Shown: positions 17,304 through 26,678 of the stretch, piece after piece
Numbering within the stretch: the stretch's first letter is position 1
Layout: every line of letters starts with the position of its first letter
Assembly: GCF_900187395.1 (NCBI RefSeq)
Contig: NZ_FYEZ01000001.1
Location: 434,001-498,000, forward strand
DNA from: Kytococcus aerolatus
Lineage (GTDB): Bacteria; Actinomycetota; Actinomycetes; Actinomycetales; Dermatophilaceae
Length of the DNA: 64,000 nucleotides
Direction of reading: 5' to 3'
Notes under the pieces: model-generated
Database searches by the model: none
What the model was told of the DNA's origin: nothing
What the model saw: only the letters and a program-made list of their open reading frames with translations
Program-made: the position numbers and the translations under genes

Positions 17304-17332
17304 ACAGTAGACGGTCGGCATCGTGGAGGCAA
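17304..17332 (-). promoter_or_regulatory. Probable promoter of the met operon
   Basis: TTGCCT (17332-17327) and TACTGT (17309-17304) are separated by 17 bp, which predicts a transcript starting near 17298, exactly at the 5' edge of the riboswitch. Both hexamers match four of six consensus positions. Confidence 0.55.
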
Positions 17333-17366
17333 ATCGACGAAAGGTGCCGGAAAATCCAGTCGACGG

Positions 17367-17410
17367 CGAAGGGCGCCGCGCCCCGCGAAAGGGGGGCACG
17401 GCGCCCTTCG
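17367..17410. terminator. Terminator after the betT gene
   Basis: Perfect 12-bp arms CGAAGGGCGCCG and CGGCGCCCTTCG enclose an inner CCCC/GGGG stem. It lies 19 bases beyond the betT stop and separates the betaine operon from the met promoter. Confidence 0.75.
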
Positions 17411-17428
17411 GCGTCGGAGCTCGGCCGA

Positions 17429-19486
17429 TCAGGTGGCCGCGACGTGGAGGGCGGATCGTGCAGAGGCCCAGCGCTCGTAGTGGTCGAGCACGTCGTGGCA
17501 GAGGGCGTCGGCGTCGTAGCCGAGCACGTCGTACACCTCCCCGGTGGGGAGGGCCACCTCCAGCCGGGTGGTCGTGTCGTCGGCCTCCAGGAGCCGTGCG
17601 CCGTAGCTCGGCTGGGGCACCACGCGCACCTGGACCGGGTACCGGAAGGGGTCGGCGGCGGCACCGTTCGTGGCGCCTTCCGGGGCCGGCACGACGAGCG
17701 CCGCCCGCCGCTTCACCCGGCCCTGCTCGATCTCCTCGCTGGCCCGCACGTGGGCCTCGACCCCGCGCCCGCACAGCTCGGCGGCCACCGACTCCAGCGC
17801 CGGAAGCACCGTGCCCTCCAGCCGCTCGGTGGCCCGTGCGACGCTCACGGAGCCCAGGGCCAGGCCGAGGCGGCGTCGCCAGGACTCACCGTGGCCGTCG
17901 GGCCCGGCGAGCTGCCCGGTGAGCGAGGCGCGGTGGGCGTCGGCCCGGGCGCGCTCGGCCTCCAGCGCCCGGTGCAGCCCGACCATCACGAGGATCATCA
18001 CCACGGCGAAGGGCAGACCCATGACGATGGTGGCGCTCTGCAGAGCCGGGATCCCGCCCACCAGGAGCATGGCGATGGTCAGCACACCGGTGGCCACGGC
18101 CCAGAGGATCCGCAGCACCGGGTGGGCGTCGGACTCCGGGTCCGGCAGGTGGGAGGACAGGTTGGCCATGACCAGCGCCCCGGAGTCGGCGGAGGTCACG
18201 TAGAAGAGCAGCCCGACGAAGGTGGCGACGGCCACCAGGAGCAGCGGGAGGGGGTGGTCCTGCAGGAGGGTGAAGAATCCCAGCTCCGGGGAGCCCATCG
18301 CGAGCTCGCCGAAGTCCGCGTCACCGGAGCGGATCCGCTCCACCGCCGAGTTCCCGAAGATCGAGACCCACATCACGATGTAGCAGAAGGGGATCGTCAG
18401 GGTGCCGAAGACGAACTGGCCGATGGTGCGCCCCCGCGAGATGCGGGCCAGGAACATGCCCACGAAGCTGGCCCAGGCCACCCACCAGGCCCAGAAGAAG
18501 AGGGTCCAGGCGCTCATCCACTCGGACTGGTCCTCGAAGGCCATGGTGTCCAGGGTCATGCCCGGGAAGAGCGCGACGTAGTCCCCGACGTTCATCGTGA
18601 CCGCGCGCAGGAGGAAGGCGGTCTCCCCGGTGACGAGCACCCAGGCGGCCAGGGCGATGGCGAGCACCACGTTGAGCTGGGAGAGCACCCGGATGCCGCG
18701 GTCGACCCCGGTGGTGGCCGAGATGGTGGCCACCACCACGGCCAGGACGACCAGGCCGACCTGCTGGGCGATCCCCTGGCCGGTGCCGAAGAGGATGTCG
18801 ATGCCGACGTTGAGCATCACCACGCCGATGCCCAGCGAGGTGGCCACGCCGAAGATGGTGCCGAGGACGGTGGCGGTGTCGACCGCGTGACCGGCTGCAC
18901 CCTGCACGCGGCGCCCGAGCAGGGGGTACAGGGCCGAGCGCACCGCGAGCGGCAGCCCCCGCCGGTGAGCGAAGTAGCCCAGGGCGATCCCCATGAGGGT
19001 GTACATGCCCCACCCGGTGATGCCGTAGTGGAAGAGGGTCCAGACCGTGGCCTCGCGGGCCGCGTCGAGCGATCCGGGCTCGGCCTGGGGCGGGGCGAGG
19101 AGCTGCGTGGCGGGCTCGGCGACGGCGAAGAACATGACGTCCGTCCCGATGCCGGCGGCGAAGAGCATGGCTGCCCACGCGAAGGTGGAGAACTCCGGCC
19201 GGTCGGTGTCGGCACCGAGACGGACGCCGGAGTGCCGCACGGCCAGGTACACCACGAAGACCAGGACGAGGGTGGCCAGGGCGATGTAGAACCAGCCGAA
19301 CCAGTTCGCGATCCACCCGACCACCTCCCCCAGCCGGGTCGCCGCCTGCTCGGGGGCGACGAGGGCCCAGCCGGCGACCAGCGCGGTCACCAGGCCGGCG
19401 GAGACCAGGACCGGCCAGACGACGCGCGGCCCCTCCCCCGCGTGGTCCGGCGGCGCGATCGACTCCTCGGAGATGGCGGAGCTCAT
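17429..19486 (-). CDS. betT: BCCT family choline/betaine transporter
   Basis: A 685-residue transporter with about 12 membrane segments followed by a ~150-residue cytoplasmic C-terminal extension, the layout of BetT-type choline carriers. Diagnostic segments are TVWTLFHYGITGWGMYTLMG, the aromatic box region FFWAWWVAWASFVGMFLARI and FYVTSADSGALVMANLSS. ATG 19486 starts with a polar tail before the first segment; the longer open frame is the shadow of betA. It is the last gene of betB-betA-betT, and choline is the likely substrate given that the other two enzymes oxidise choline. The long C-tail is thought to be osmosensory in this family. Confidence 0.9.
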   Translation of the reverse strand: MSSAISEESIAPPDHAGEGPRVVWPVLVSAGLVTALVAGWALVAPEQAATRLGEVVGWIANWFGWFYIALATLVLVFVVYLAVRHSGVRLGADTDRPEFSTFAWAAMLFAAGIGTDVMFFAVAEPATQLLAPPQAEPGSLDAAREATVWTLFHYGITGWGMYTLMGIALGYFAHRRGLPLAVRSALYPLLGRRVQGAAGHAVDTATVLGTIFGVATSLGIGVVMLNVGIDILFGTGQGIAQQVGLVVLAVVVATISATTGVDRGIRVLSQLNVVLAIALAAWVLVTGETAFLLRAVTMNVGDYVALFPGMTLDTMAFEDQSEWMSAWTLFFWAWWVAWASFVGMFLARISRGRTIGQFVFGTLTIPFCYIVMWVSIFGNSAVERIRSGDADFGELAMGSPELGFFTLLQDHPLPLLLVAVATFVGLLFYVTSADSGALVMANLSSHLPDPESDAHPVLRILWAVATGVLTIAMLLVGGIPALQSATIVMGLPFAVVMILVMVGLHRALEAERARADAHRASLTGQLAGPDGHGESWRRRLGLALGSVSVARATERLEGTVLPALESVAAELCGRGVEAHVRASEEIEQGRVKRRAALVVPAPEGATNGAAADPFRYPVQVRVVPQPSYGARLLEADDTTTRLEVALPTGEVYDVLGYDADALCHDVLDHYERWASARSALHVAAT

Positions 19487-19629
19487 GGATTCCTTCCTCC
19501 CGGTGCGCGGGTGGCCCGGGTGCAGGGTGGTGATGGGAACGGGGGCTGCGGAGCACCCCTCGGGATGTCGGGGGCGACGTGCGCCGAGGCGGGGACCGGG
19601 TGGTCCCCGCCTCGGCGGTGTGGGGGGGC

Positions 19630-21384
19630 TCAGGCGGTGGTGCCGCCGGCCCGCACGGCCTCCTCGGCCGTCGGGACGTTCGCCCGGGCGTCCCAGGCCT
19701 CGTTGCGCGGGTCGCCCTGCGGGTAGAGCGGCATCCCGGCGTTGGCGCGGTACACCGGCGGGTGCTCCGGCGCGAGCGGTGTGTTGCCCGCGATGAGGTC
19801 GGCGGCCTTCTCGGCGACCATCATCACCGGGGCGTAGATGTTGCCGTTGGTGATGGACGGGAACACCGAGGCATCCACCACGCGCAGGCCCTCGGTGCCG
19901 TGCACGGCCATGGTGTCGGGGTCCACGACGCTCATCCGGTCGCGGCCCATCTTGGCCGTGCAGCTGGGGTGCAGCGCGGTCTCGGCGTCCTGGGCCACCC
20001 AGTCGAGGATCTCCTCGTCGGTCTGGACCGAAGGGCCGGGCGAGATCTCGCCGCCGTTGAAGGGGGCGAAGGCCGGCTGGGAGAGGATGTGGCGGGCGGC
20101 GCGGATGACCTCCACCCACTCGCGGCGGTCGTTCTCGGTGGAGAGGTAGTTGAACCGGATGGCCGGGTGCTCGAAGGGGTCGGTGCTGCGGATGCGCAGG
20201 TCGCCGCGCACGTCGGAGTTCATCGGCCCGATGTGCACCTGATAGCCGTGGTCCCCGCCGGAGGCGGTGCCGTCGTAGCGCACCGCGATGGGCAGGAAGT
20301 GGAACATGAGGTTCGGGTAGTCCACCCGGTCGCTGGTGCGGATGAAGCCACCGGCCTCGAAGTGGTTGGTGGCGCCGGGCCCGCGGTTGCCGAAGAGCCA
20401 GGCCGCACCGATGAAGGGGGCCTTCTTCATGTCCAGCCACGGGGCCATGGACACCGGCTGGGTGCAGGTGTGCTGGAGGTAGACCTCGAGGTGGTCCTGC
20501 AGGTTCTCGCCGACGCCGGGCAGGTCGACGCGCGGGGTGACCCCGGCGGCCTGCAGCGTCTCGGGGTTGCCGACCCCGGAGAGCTGGAGGACCTGCGGGG
20601 TGTTGAACGCGCCACCGCAGAGGATGACCTCGCCGGCCTCGACCGAGTGGGGGGTGCGGCGGGGGCCGCGGACGAAGTCGACGCCGGTCACGCGGTTGCC
20701 CTCCCAGCGCAGCTGGGTGACGTGGCTGAGGGTGCGCACGTGGAGGTTCTTCCGCTTCCGGATGGGCCACAGGTAGGCGCGGGAGGCCGAGAGACGGCTG
20801 CCGTGGCGCACGTTGCGGTCGAAGGGGGCGAAGCCCTCCTGGCGGTACCCGTTGACGTCGTCGGTGCGGGGGTAGCCGGCCTGCTGGGTGGCCTCGAAGA
20901 AGGCCTGGAAGAGCGGGGAGCTGGCGGGGCCGCGCTCGAGCTCCAGCGGGCCGGTCCCACCGCGCCAGGCGTCGGCACCGGACAGGCAGGTCTCCATGCG
21001 CTTGAAGTAGGGCAGGGCGTGGGCGTAGTCCCAGTGCTCCATGCCCTCGTTCTGCGCCCACTTGGCGTAGTCGCCGGCGTTGCCGCGCTGGAAGATCATG
21101 CCGTTGATGGAGGACGAACCGCCCAGCACCTTGCCGCGGGCGTGCTTCACCCGGCGGCCCCCCATGTGCGGCTCGGGCTCGGACTCGTAGGCCCAGTCGT
21201 AGAGCGGGTTGCCGCTGGGGAAGACCAGGGCGGCCGGCATCTGGATCAGCGGGTCCCAGACGAAGTCGGCGCGGCCGGCCTCGAGCACCAGGACGCTGGT
21301 GGAGGGGTCGGTGGACAGGCGGTTGGCCAGGACGGAGCCGGCGGAGCCACCGCCGACGATGACGTAGTCGTAGCGCTTCTTCAT
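19630..21384 (-). CDS. betA: Choline dehydrogenase (GMC oxidoreductase)
   Basis: A 584-residue FAD enzyme that would oxidise choline to betaine aldehyde. The N-terminal dinucleotide-binding motif is [17 protein letters not shown], followed by [19 protein letters not shown] and, near the C-terminus, HPSCTAKMG with the conserved active-site region, and [23 protein letters not shown] 21384 follows GAAGGAGA at good distance. It lies between betB (72 bp upstream) and betT in the same operon, which supports choline over other alcohols for this broad family. Confidence 0.93.
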   Translation of the reverse strand: MKKRYDYVIVGGGSAGSVLANRLSTDPSTSVLVLEAGRADFVWDPLIQMPAALVFPSGNPLYDWAYESEPEPHMGGRRVKHARGKVLGGSSSINGMIFQRGNAGDYAKWAQNEGMEHWDYAHALPYFKRMETCLSGADAWRGGTGPLELERGPASSPLFQAFFEATQQAGYPRTDDVNGYRQEGFAPFDRNVRHGSRLSASRAYLWPIRKRKNLHVRTLSHVTQLRWEGNRVTGVDFVRGPRRTPHSVEAGEVILCGGAFNTPQVLQLSGVGNPETLQAAGVTPRVDLPGVGENLQDHLEVYLQHTCTQPVSMAPWLDMKKAPFIGAAWLFGNRGPGATNHFEAGGFIRTSDRVDYPNLMFHFLPIAVRYDGTASGGDHGYQVHIGPMNSDVRGDLRIRSTDPFEHPAIRFNYLSTENDRREWVEVIRAARHILSQPAFAPFNGGEISPGPSVQTDEEILDWVAQDAETALHPSCTAKMGRDRMSVVDPDTMAVHGTEGLRVVDASVFPSITNGNIYAPVMMVAEKAADLIAGNTPLAPEHPPVYRANAGMPLYPQGDPRNEAWDARANVPTAEEAVRAGGTTA

Positions 21385-21455
21385 GGTCGTCTCCTTCGGT
21401 CGTGCGAGCTGTTGTCGGGGTGCGTGGGCGCGGGGTGCGCCACCCTCGGGTCGGG

Positions 21456-22946
21456 TCAGCCGCGGTCGGCGAACCAGTCGGCGCGGGCCGGGCGGGTGTT
21501 GTGCCAGACGTGCTTGGTTTCCACGTACTCCCCCAGGCCGGCGATGCCGAGCTCCCGGCCGACGCCGGACTGCTTCATGCCGCCCCACTCGGCCTGCGGC
21601 ACGTAGGGGTGGAAGTCGTTGATCCAGACCGTGCCGTGGCGCAGGCGGGCGGCGACGCGGGTGGCGCGCCCGGCGTTCTCGGTCCAGACGGCCCCGGCCA
21701 GCCCGTAGATGGTGTCGTTGGCGAGCGCCACAGCCGCGTCCTCGGCCTCCTCCCGGGTGCTGCCGGAGAAGGTCTCCACGGTGAGCACCGGGCCGAAGCT
21801 CTCGGTCTGCACGCACTCCATGTCGGTGCGGCAGCCGTCGAGGATGGTCGGCGGGTAGTGCCAGCCCCCCGCGAGCTCGCCGCCGGGGATCTCGCCACCG
21901 CAGAGCAGCTGCGCACCCTCGGCCACGGCGGACTGCACGTAGGCGTGGACCTTCTCGCGGTGGGTCTCGCTGATGAGCGGGCCGGTCTCGGCGTCCTCGT
22001 CGAAGGGGCCGCCGAGGCGGATGCGGCCGGCACGGCGCACGAGCTCGGAGACCACCTGGTCGTGGACGGACTCCTCGACCAGCAGGCGGCTGCCGGCGGA
22101 GCAGACCTGGCCGGAGTCGAGGAAGATCGCGGTGAGGGCGTTGTCGATCGCCGCGTCGAGGTCGGCGTCGGCGAAGAGGACGAAGGGGTTCTTGCCGCCC
22201 AGCTCCAGGGCGACCTTCTTCACGGTGCCGGCGGCGGCGGCCATGATGCGGCGGCCGGTGTGCAGGCCACCGGTGAAGGAGACCAGGTCGACCTCCTCGT
22301 GCTCGGTCATCACCGCGCCCACCGGGTCACCGGGGCCGAGGACGAGGTTGCCGACCCCGGCCGGCATGCCGAGGCGCTCGAGGGTGCGCAGCAGCCACAC
22401 GGCGGTGTGCGGGGTCAGCTCGCTGGGCTTGAGCACGAAGGTGTTGCCGGCCACGAGCGCGGGGGCGACCTTCCAGGCGGTCTGCAGGAGCGGGAAGTTC
22501 CACGGCGTGATGAGGGAGCAGACGCCGACCGGCTCGGTGACCACCTTCGACTGGACGTCGGGCATGCCGGTGTCCACGACGCGGCCGGCCTCCTGCTGGC
22601 CGAGCCGGGCGAAGTGCCGGAAGACGCCGATGATGTCGTCCATGTCGATGCGGGCCTCGACGAGGCGCTTGCCGGTGTCGAGGGTCTCGGCGCGGGCGAC
22701 CTCCTCCTTCTCGGCCTCGAGGGCGTCGGCGAGATCGGCCACCAGCTGGGCCCGCTCGGGGGTGGGGCGGGTCGACCAGTCGCCGGCGTCGAAGGCCCGC
22801 CGGGCGGCGGCGATGGCGCGCTCGGCGTCGGCCGCGCCGGCCTCGGCGACGGTGCCCACGTGGGACTGGTCGGCCGGGCAGACGATCTCTCGGGTGGCGC
22901 CGGATTCCGCGGGCTCCCACCGTCCGTCGATGAACAGCTCGGACAT
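21456..22946 (-). CDS. betB: Betaine-aldehyde dehydrogenase
   Basis: A 496-residue NAD(P)-dependent aldehyde dehydrogenase converting betaine aldehyde to glycine betaine. Motifs are [19 protein letters not shown], the NAD-binding [13 protein letters not shown], the catalytic Glu in LELGGKNP and catalytic Cys in [21 protein letters not shown] precedes ATG 22946. It is the first gene of the operon, transcribed away from the TetR regulator. Operon context, not sequence alone, fixes the substrate. Confidence 0.93.
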   Translation of the reverse strand: MSELFIDGRWEPAESGATREIVCPADQSHVGTVAEAGAADAERAIAAARRAFDAGDWSTRPTPERAQLVADLADALEAEKEEVARAETLDTGKRLVEARIDMDDIIGVFRHFARLGQQEAGRVVDTGMPDVQSKVVTEPVGVCSLITPWNFPLLQTAWKVAPALVAGNTFVLKPSELTPHTAVWLLRTLERLGMPAGVGNLVLGPGDPVGAVMTEHEEVDLVSFTGGLHTGRRIMAAAAGTVKKVALELGGKNPFVLFADADLDAAIDNALTAIFLDSGQVCSAGSRLLVEESVHDQVVSELVRRAGRIRLGGPFDEDAETGPLISETHREKVHAYVQSAVAEGAQLLCGGEIPGGELAGGWHYPPTILDGCRTDMECVQTESFGPVLTVETFSGSTREEAEDAAVALANDTIYGLAGAVWTENAGRATRVAARLRHGTVWINDFHPYVPQAEWGGMKQSGVGRELGIAGLGEYVETKHVWHNTRPARADWFADRG

Positions 22947-23006
22947 GGGTTCCTCCTGGGTCGGGGGGGCGAGTGGAGCTCCCCGAGGGCACACCCGAGG
23001 AGCAGT

Positions 23007-23048
23007 AACGTGCGTTTCACTGTAACGCACGTTTCACTGTCCTAGGAT
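23007..23048. promoter_or_regulatory. Palindromic operator and leaderless promoter between betB and its TetR regulator
   Basis: AACGTGCGTT (23007-23016) and AACGCACGTT (23024-23033) form a perfect inverted repeat with a 7-base spacer, and the same segment contains a direct repeat of CGTTTCACTGT. It overlaps the probable -35 region for the TetR gene, whose -10 TAGGAT (23043-23048) ends six bases before ATG 23055. This is the expected position for a TetR-type operator controlling both directions. Confidence 0.75.
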
Positions 23049-23054
23049 GCGGGG

Positions 23055-23645
23055 ATGTCCGCCAAGGTGCCGGTGCGTGAGCGCCTCCTCGATGCCGCGA
23101 CCCGCCTCATGTTCGTCGACGGCTCGGTGAGCACCCCCGTCGACGTGCTGCTCAAGGAGGCCGGTGCCTCGGCCGCCAGCCTGTACGCGCACTTCGGCAA
23201 CAAGGACGGGTTGCTGGCGGAGGCGCTCGAGCGGCGGCTCGAGGTGTGGTCCGGGGTGTGGGACCGCCACTGGGCAGCGGCCGGCGACTCCCCCCGGGAC
23301 CAGCTGCTCTCGGTGTTCGCGGCCATGGAGGACTACCACCACAACCGGCTCGAGGAGCGGTGGTGCTCCTTCCACGCCACGGCCTCGGCGCAGCCCGATC
23401 CCGCCCCGGCGGTGGCCCGCGTCCTGGCAGCCGACCGGGACCGGCTGCGCACCCGGCTGGCGCAGGCCGCCACGGCGCTGCACCCCGACGACCCGGCACG
23501 CGCCCAGCGGCTGGCCGGGCACGTCGAGGTGGCCTACGAGGGCATGCTCGCGCTGATGCTCCGCGGACCGTCCGAGCAGGCGATCGCCGCGGGGCGCGCC
23601 ACGGCGGAGTCCCTCGTCGACGCCGCGCCCGGCACCGGCGCGTGA
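23055..23645 (+). CDS. TetR family transcriptional regulator, probable betaine-operon repressor
   Basis: A 196-residue regulator. The N-terminal ~50 residues form a helix-turn-helix (RERLLDAATRLMFVDG, EAGASAASLYAHFGNKDGL), and the rest is a helical ligand-binding domain (AMEDYHHNRLEERWCSFHAT). It is divergent from betB with the palindrome between them. The protein is not closely like enterobacterial BetI, so choline as effector is an inference from context. There is no ribosome site; the -10 box six bases before the ATG implies a leaderless mRNA. Confidence 0.85.
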   Translation: MSAKVPVRERLLDAATRLMFVDGSVSTPVDVLLKEAGASAASLYAHFGNKDGLLAEALERRLEVWSGVWDRHWAAAGDSPRDQLLSVFAAMEDYHHNRLEERWCSFHATASAQPDPAPAVARVLAADRDRLRTRLAQAATALHPDDPARAQRLAGHVEVAYEGMLALMLRGPSEQAIAAGRATAESLVDAAPGTGA

Positions 23646-23750
23646 ACCGCTGAGCTCGTCAGGCCCCCCGTCGGCGTGGTGTGATTCGCCCCACAACCCT
23701 GCTGTCGATCCCCGACGGCCACCCCTCGCGTCCCCGACCCCGGAGGCCCC

Positions 23751-25034
23751 ATGAGCACTGCCTCTCCCCCGTCCACCGACGATCGTCAGATCGGCGGGTT
23801 CTCCCTCGTCGGCCCCGGCCTGGTCGTCGCGGCCACCGGTGTCGGTGCCGCCGACCTCGTGGCCACCGTGGTGGCCGGCCAGAAGTTCGGCTACGCCCTG
23901 CTCTGGGCGGTCGTGGTCGGCTGCCTGCTGAAGATCGCCCTCGTGGAGGGGGCGGGCCGGTACACGCTCGCCACCGGCAACACGATCTACGAGGGCTGGC
24001 GCAGCCTGGGCCGGTGGACGAGCTGGTACTTCGCGCCGTACATCGTCATCTGGGGCTTCGTCTACGGCTCGGCGGCCATGGCGGGCACCGGGCTCCCCCT
24101 GCACTCCCTCTTCCCCGCACTGTCGGTCACCTGGTGGGGCATCCTCTCCGGGCTGACGGGCATGGCCCTGGTGCTGCTGAGCCGCTACGACGTCTTCGAG
24201 AAAATCTGCGCGGCCCTGGTCGGGCTGATGTTCGTGGTCATGGTGACCGCGGCGGCCTTCACCCTGCCGAACATCCCCGAGCTGCTGCGCGGCCTGGTCC
24301 CGACCATCCCCCAGGGCGGTCTGGTGAACCTGCTCTCGGTCGCCGGCGGCGTGGGCGGCACGATCACGGTGGCGGCCTACGGCTACTGGATCCGGGAGAA
24401 GGGCTGGACCACGAAGCGCCACATGCGCCTCATGCGGGTGGACAACACGGTGGCCTACGTGGTGACCGGCCTCTTCGTGACGGCCACGCTCATCGTCGGC
24501 GCGGAGCTCCTGTACTCCTCGAACCAGGCCGTCGAGAGTGGCGACAAGGGCCTGCTCCAGCTCTCCACGGTGCTGGCCGACCGGTACGGCGAGGCCGTGG
24601 GCACGCTCTTCCTGATGGGCTTCTGGGCGGCGGCGATGTCCTCGCTCATCGGCGTGTGGAACGGCGTCTCGATGATGTTCGCGGACTTCGCCGGGGACGC
24701 CCTGGGCAAGCCGGAGGACCACCCCGACCGGCAGGCGGGCGGGCGCTGGTACACCGCCTACGTGCTGTGGCTGACCTTCCCGCCGATGCTCATGATGTTC
24801 CTCGGCAAGCCGATCTGGCTGATCCTGGCCTACGGCGTGCTGGGTGCCTTCTTCATGCCCTTCATGTCGGTCACGCTGCTGTGGATCCTCAACTCCGACC
24901 GAGTGCCGCGCGGGTGGCGCAACGGCCCGCTGAGCAACCTGGCGCTGCTGGTGTGCACCGCCCTGTTCGCCTACCTGGCGGTGCAGCAGGTGGTCGAGCT
25001 GGCCCCGAAGATCGGCGGGCTGCTGGGGCTGTGA
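23751..25034 (+). CDS. Nramp-related transporter lacking canonical metal-site motifs
   Basis: A 427-residue membrane protein with about 11 hydrophobic segments. The start (GFSLVGPGLVVAATGVGAAD) aligns with segment 1 of Nramp manganese/iron transporters, but where true Nramps have the metal-binding Asp-Pro-Gly-Asn, this protein has GVGAAD. In segment 6, where the family has Met-Pro-His, it reads VAAYGYWIREKGW. Known Nramp-related proteins without these residues do not act as ordinary Mn2+ carriers, so the substrate is unknown. It is downstream of the TetR gene on the same strand with a 105-bp gap. Confidence 0.8.
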   Translation: MSTASPPSTDDRQIGGFSLVGPGLVVAATGVGAADLVATVVAGQKFGYALLWAVVVGCLLKIALVEGAGRYTLATGNTIYEGWRSLGRWTSWYFAPYIVIWGFVYGSAAMAGTGLPLHSLFPALSVTWWGILSGLTGMALVLLSRYDVFEKICAALVGLMFVVMVTAAAFTLPNIPELLRGLVPTIPQGGLVNLLSVAGGVGGTITVAAYGYWIREKGWTTKRHMRLMRVDNTVAYVVTGLFVTATLIVGAELLYSSNQAVESGDKGLLQLSTVLADRYGEAVGTLFLMGFWAAAMSSLIGVWNGVSMMFADFAGDALGKPEDHPDRQAGGRWYTAYVLWLTFPPMLMMFLGKPIWLILAYGVLGAFFMPFMSVTLLWILNSDRVPRGWRNGPLSNLALLVCTALFAYLAVQQVVELAPKIGGLLGL

Positions 25035-25048
25035 TCCCCGCACGAGGT

Positions 25049-25084
25049 GAAGGGGCCGGGCTGCAGGTACAGACCGGCCCCTTC
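25049..25084. terminator. Bidirectional terminator
   Basis: Perfect 11-bp arms GAAGGGGCCGG and CCGGCCCCTTC around a 14-base loop, between the convergent transporter gene and the 25096-25695 gene. Confidence 0.7.
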
Positions 25085-25095
25085 GTCCTCCGGCG

Positions 25096-25695
25096 TCACT
25101 CCTGGCCGACGGACTCGTCGGACTCGTCGGGCTCGTGCTTCCAGGTCAGCACGCTGAGGAAGGCCCGGGCGGCCAGGAGGTAGACGACCAGCTGCCAGGG
25201 GTCCTGACCACCGAGGTCGAGCTGGAGGTCGACGGCCAGGTCACGGACCCAGCCCTCGACGACGTCCCCGGCGAAGAGCAGCGCGAAGAAGGTCACCCAG
25301 TTGCCGGCCAGGAGCTGGCCGACGGCGGGCCAGACGACGCCCACGCCGGCGGCGATCGCGCCCCACACGATCCGTCCGGTCCAGTTGGGTCCGCTGTCCC
25401 CGGCGGCGCGGGAGACCGTCGGGGAGGTGACCGTGCCCGACCGGGAGGCGTCGACGGTGGTGTCGACCGACGTGGTCGTGTCCACCCGGTCCGGGGACGG
25501 GGCCGACGCGCGGACGGCCGGACCGGCAGCCTCGTGCGAGGGCGGCGGCTGGTGCTGGGCCACGGGCTCGTCCCCCCGCACCATCCCCCGGGCGGCGAGC
25601 AGCTCGGCCGCCTGCTCCCGGCTGCGTCGCTCGGCCTCGGCGTTGAGGTGGGCGAGGTACTCCTGCGGGGTCATCGAGTTGGGGTCCAGGGCCAT
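25096..25695 (-). CDS. Membrane protein with long polar N-terminus, unknown
   Basis: A 199-residue protein from ATG 25695. The first ~50 residues are charged and helical (YLAHLNAEAERRSREQAAEL), then a ~50-residue Ser/Thr/Asp-rich linker, then two or three membrane segments (IVWGAIAAGVGVVWPAVG, WVTFFALLFAGDVVEGWV, LVVYLLAARAFLSVLTW) and an acidic tail. I do not recognise a family. It is divergent from the gene at 25811. Confidence 0.65.
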   Translation of the reverse strand: MALDPNSMTPQEYLAHLNAEAERRSREQAAELLAARGMVRGDEPVAQHQPPPSHEAAGPAVRASAPSPDRVDTTTSVDTTVDASRSGTVTSPTVSRAAGDSGPNWTGRIVWGAIAAGVGVVWPAVGQLLAGNWVTFFALLFAGDVVEGWVRDLAVDLQLDLGGQDPWQLVVYLLAARAFLSVLTWKHEPDESDESVGQE

Positions 25696-25810
25696 GCGGA
25701 CAGTCTGCCGTCCGACCACGGCCCGGTGGGCTCCACCCCTGGTGGCAGGGGTGAGTGCCGGGGTGTCCCGCAGACTGCGCCCCAGAGAAGACCTCGAGGA
25801 AGGGAAGGCA

Positions 25811-26545
25811 GTGAAGACCTTCGGCAAGATCCTGACCGCGCTCTCGGTGCTGGGTGGCATCGTCGCCCTGGTGCTGTGCGGGTGGTCGATCCAGCACGCC
25901 ATGGACATCGACTCCCGGGTGTACGGCGGCCCGGTGGTGGAGGGCTCCCTCACCGAGACCCTGCAGGCCGGGGACACCCACGTACTCACCGCGGACGGCG
26001 AGGGGGCCGACGCCTCCTGCTCGGCCTCCGGGCCGACCGGGACGGTGGACCTGACCCCGTCGGAGGAGAACACGATCTTCGAGGACCCGGAGACCACGCT
26101 GGTGGGCGCCCTGGACGTCGAGGAGTCCGGTGAGTACCAGTTCACCTGCACCGGCGCCGCCGAGGTCACCCTGTCGGAACCCGTGGACGACATGGAGTGG
26201 GCCACGATGGGCATGAAGATGCTCGGCGGTGTCCTCCTCGGTGGTCTGGCCTTCCTGGGGCTGGTCCTGGGGATCGTGCTCTGGGTGGTCGGCGGCAACC
26301 GGACGCGGCGGGAGGAGCAGGCCCGGCAGTGGCACGGGGGTGGACCCGGCGGACCGGGGATGCCGGTTGGCCCGAGCTACCCCAGCCAGCCGGGCGGGGG
26401 CTACGGACCGCCCCCGGGTCCGCAGCACAACCCCGGCCCTCCGCCGGCGCCTCCCGCGCCGGAGCAGTCGGCGCCGGGCGGGTACGGCCAGGACCCGTAC
26501 GCGCCGACGGATCTGCGTCACGACCAGCGCGGGCCGTGGAACTGA
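25811..26545 (+). CDS. Two-helix membrane protein, paralogue of 12677-13597
   Basis: A 244-residue protein starting at GTG 25811 after GGGAAGG. It begins [15 protein letters not shown], nearly the same as the [13 protein letters not shown] start of the 12677 gene, and has the same order: first helix, ~85-residue extracytoplasmic domain with two Cys ([24 protein letters not shown]), second helix ([18 protein letters not shown]), then a Pro/Gly/Gln-rich cytoplasmic tail. The tail is shorter and lacks the YGQ repeat. Function unknown; two copies in one window suggest a small lineage-specific family. Confidence 0.8.
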   Translation: MKTFGKILTALSVLGGIVALVLCGWSIQHAMDIDSRVYGGPVVEGSLTETLQAGDTHVLTADGEGADASCSASGPTGTVDLTPSEENTIFEDPETTLVGALDVEESGEYQFTCTGAAEVTLSEPVDDMEWATMGMKMLGGVLLGGLAFLGLVLGIVLWVVGGNRTRREEQARQWHGGGPGGPGMPVGPSYPSQPGGGYGPPPGPQHNPGPPPAPPAPEQSAPGGYGQDPYAPTDLRHDQRGPWN

Positions 26546-26631
26546 GAGTGGTGATCTCCCTCGCCCCCTGGTTGTGACCTGCCGGGTCCGGAGATCACGA
26601 CGAGGTCACCTTTTCCCCCCGGAATCGGTCA

Positions 26632-26665
26632 AGGAGCCTCTCGCGCGCTGGCGCGAGGGGCTCCT
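26632..26665 (+). terminator. Terminator-like hairpin, 15-bp stem
   Basis: AGGAGCCTCTCGCGC (26632-26646) pairs with GCGCGAGGGGCTCCT (26651-26665) with one G-T pair and a GCTG loop. It follows the 25811 gene and occupies the place where the signal peptide of the downstream protease remnant would be expected. Confidence 0.7.
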
Positions 26666-26678
26666 GCCGTTCCACTGT

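Noticed and set aside
17105-19726. An 873-codon plus-strand frame opposite betT
   Set aside because: Repeats of His, Gly, Asp and Glu typical of antisense frames; covers the riboswitch and terminator as well, which is not plausible for a gene.
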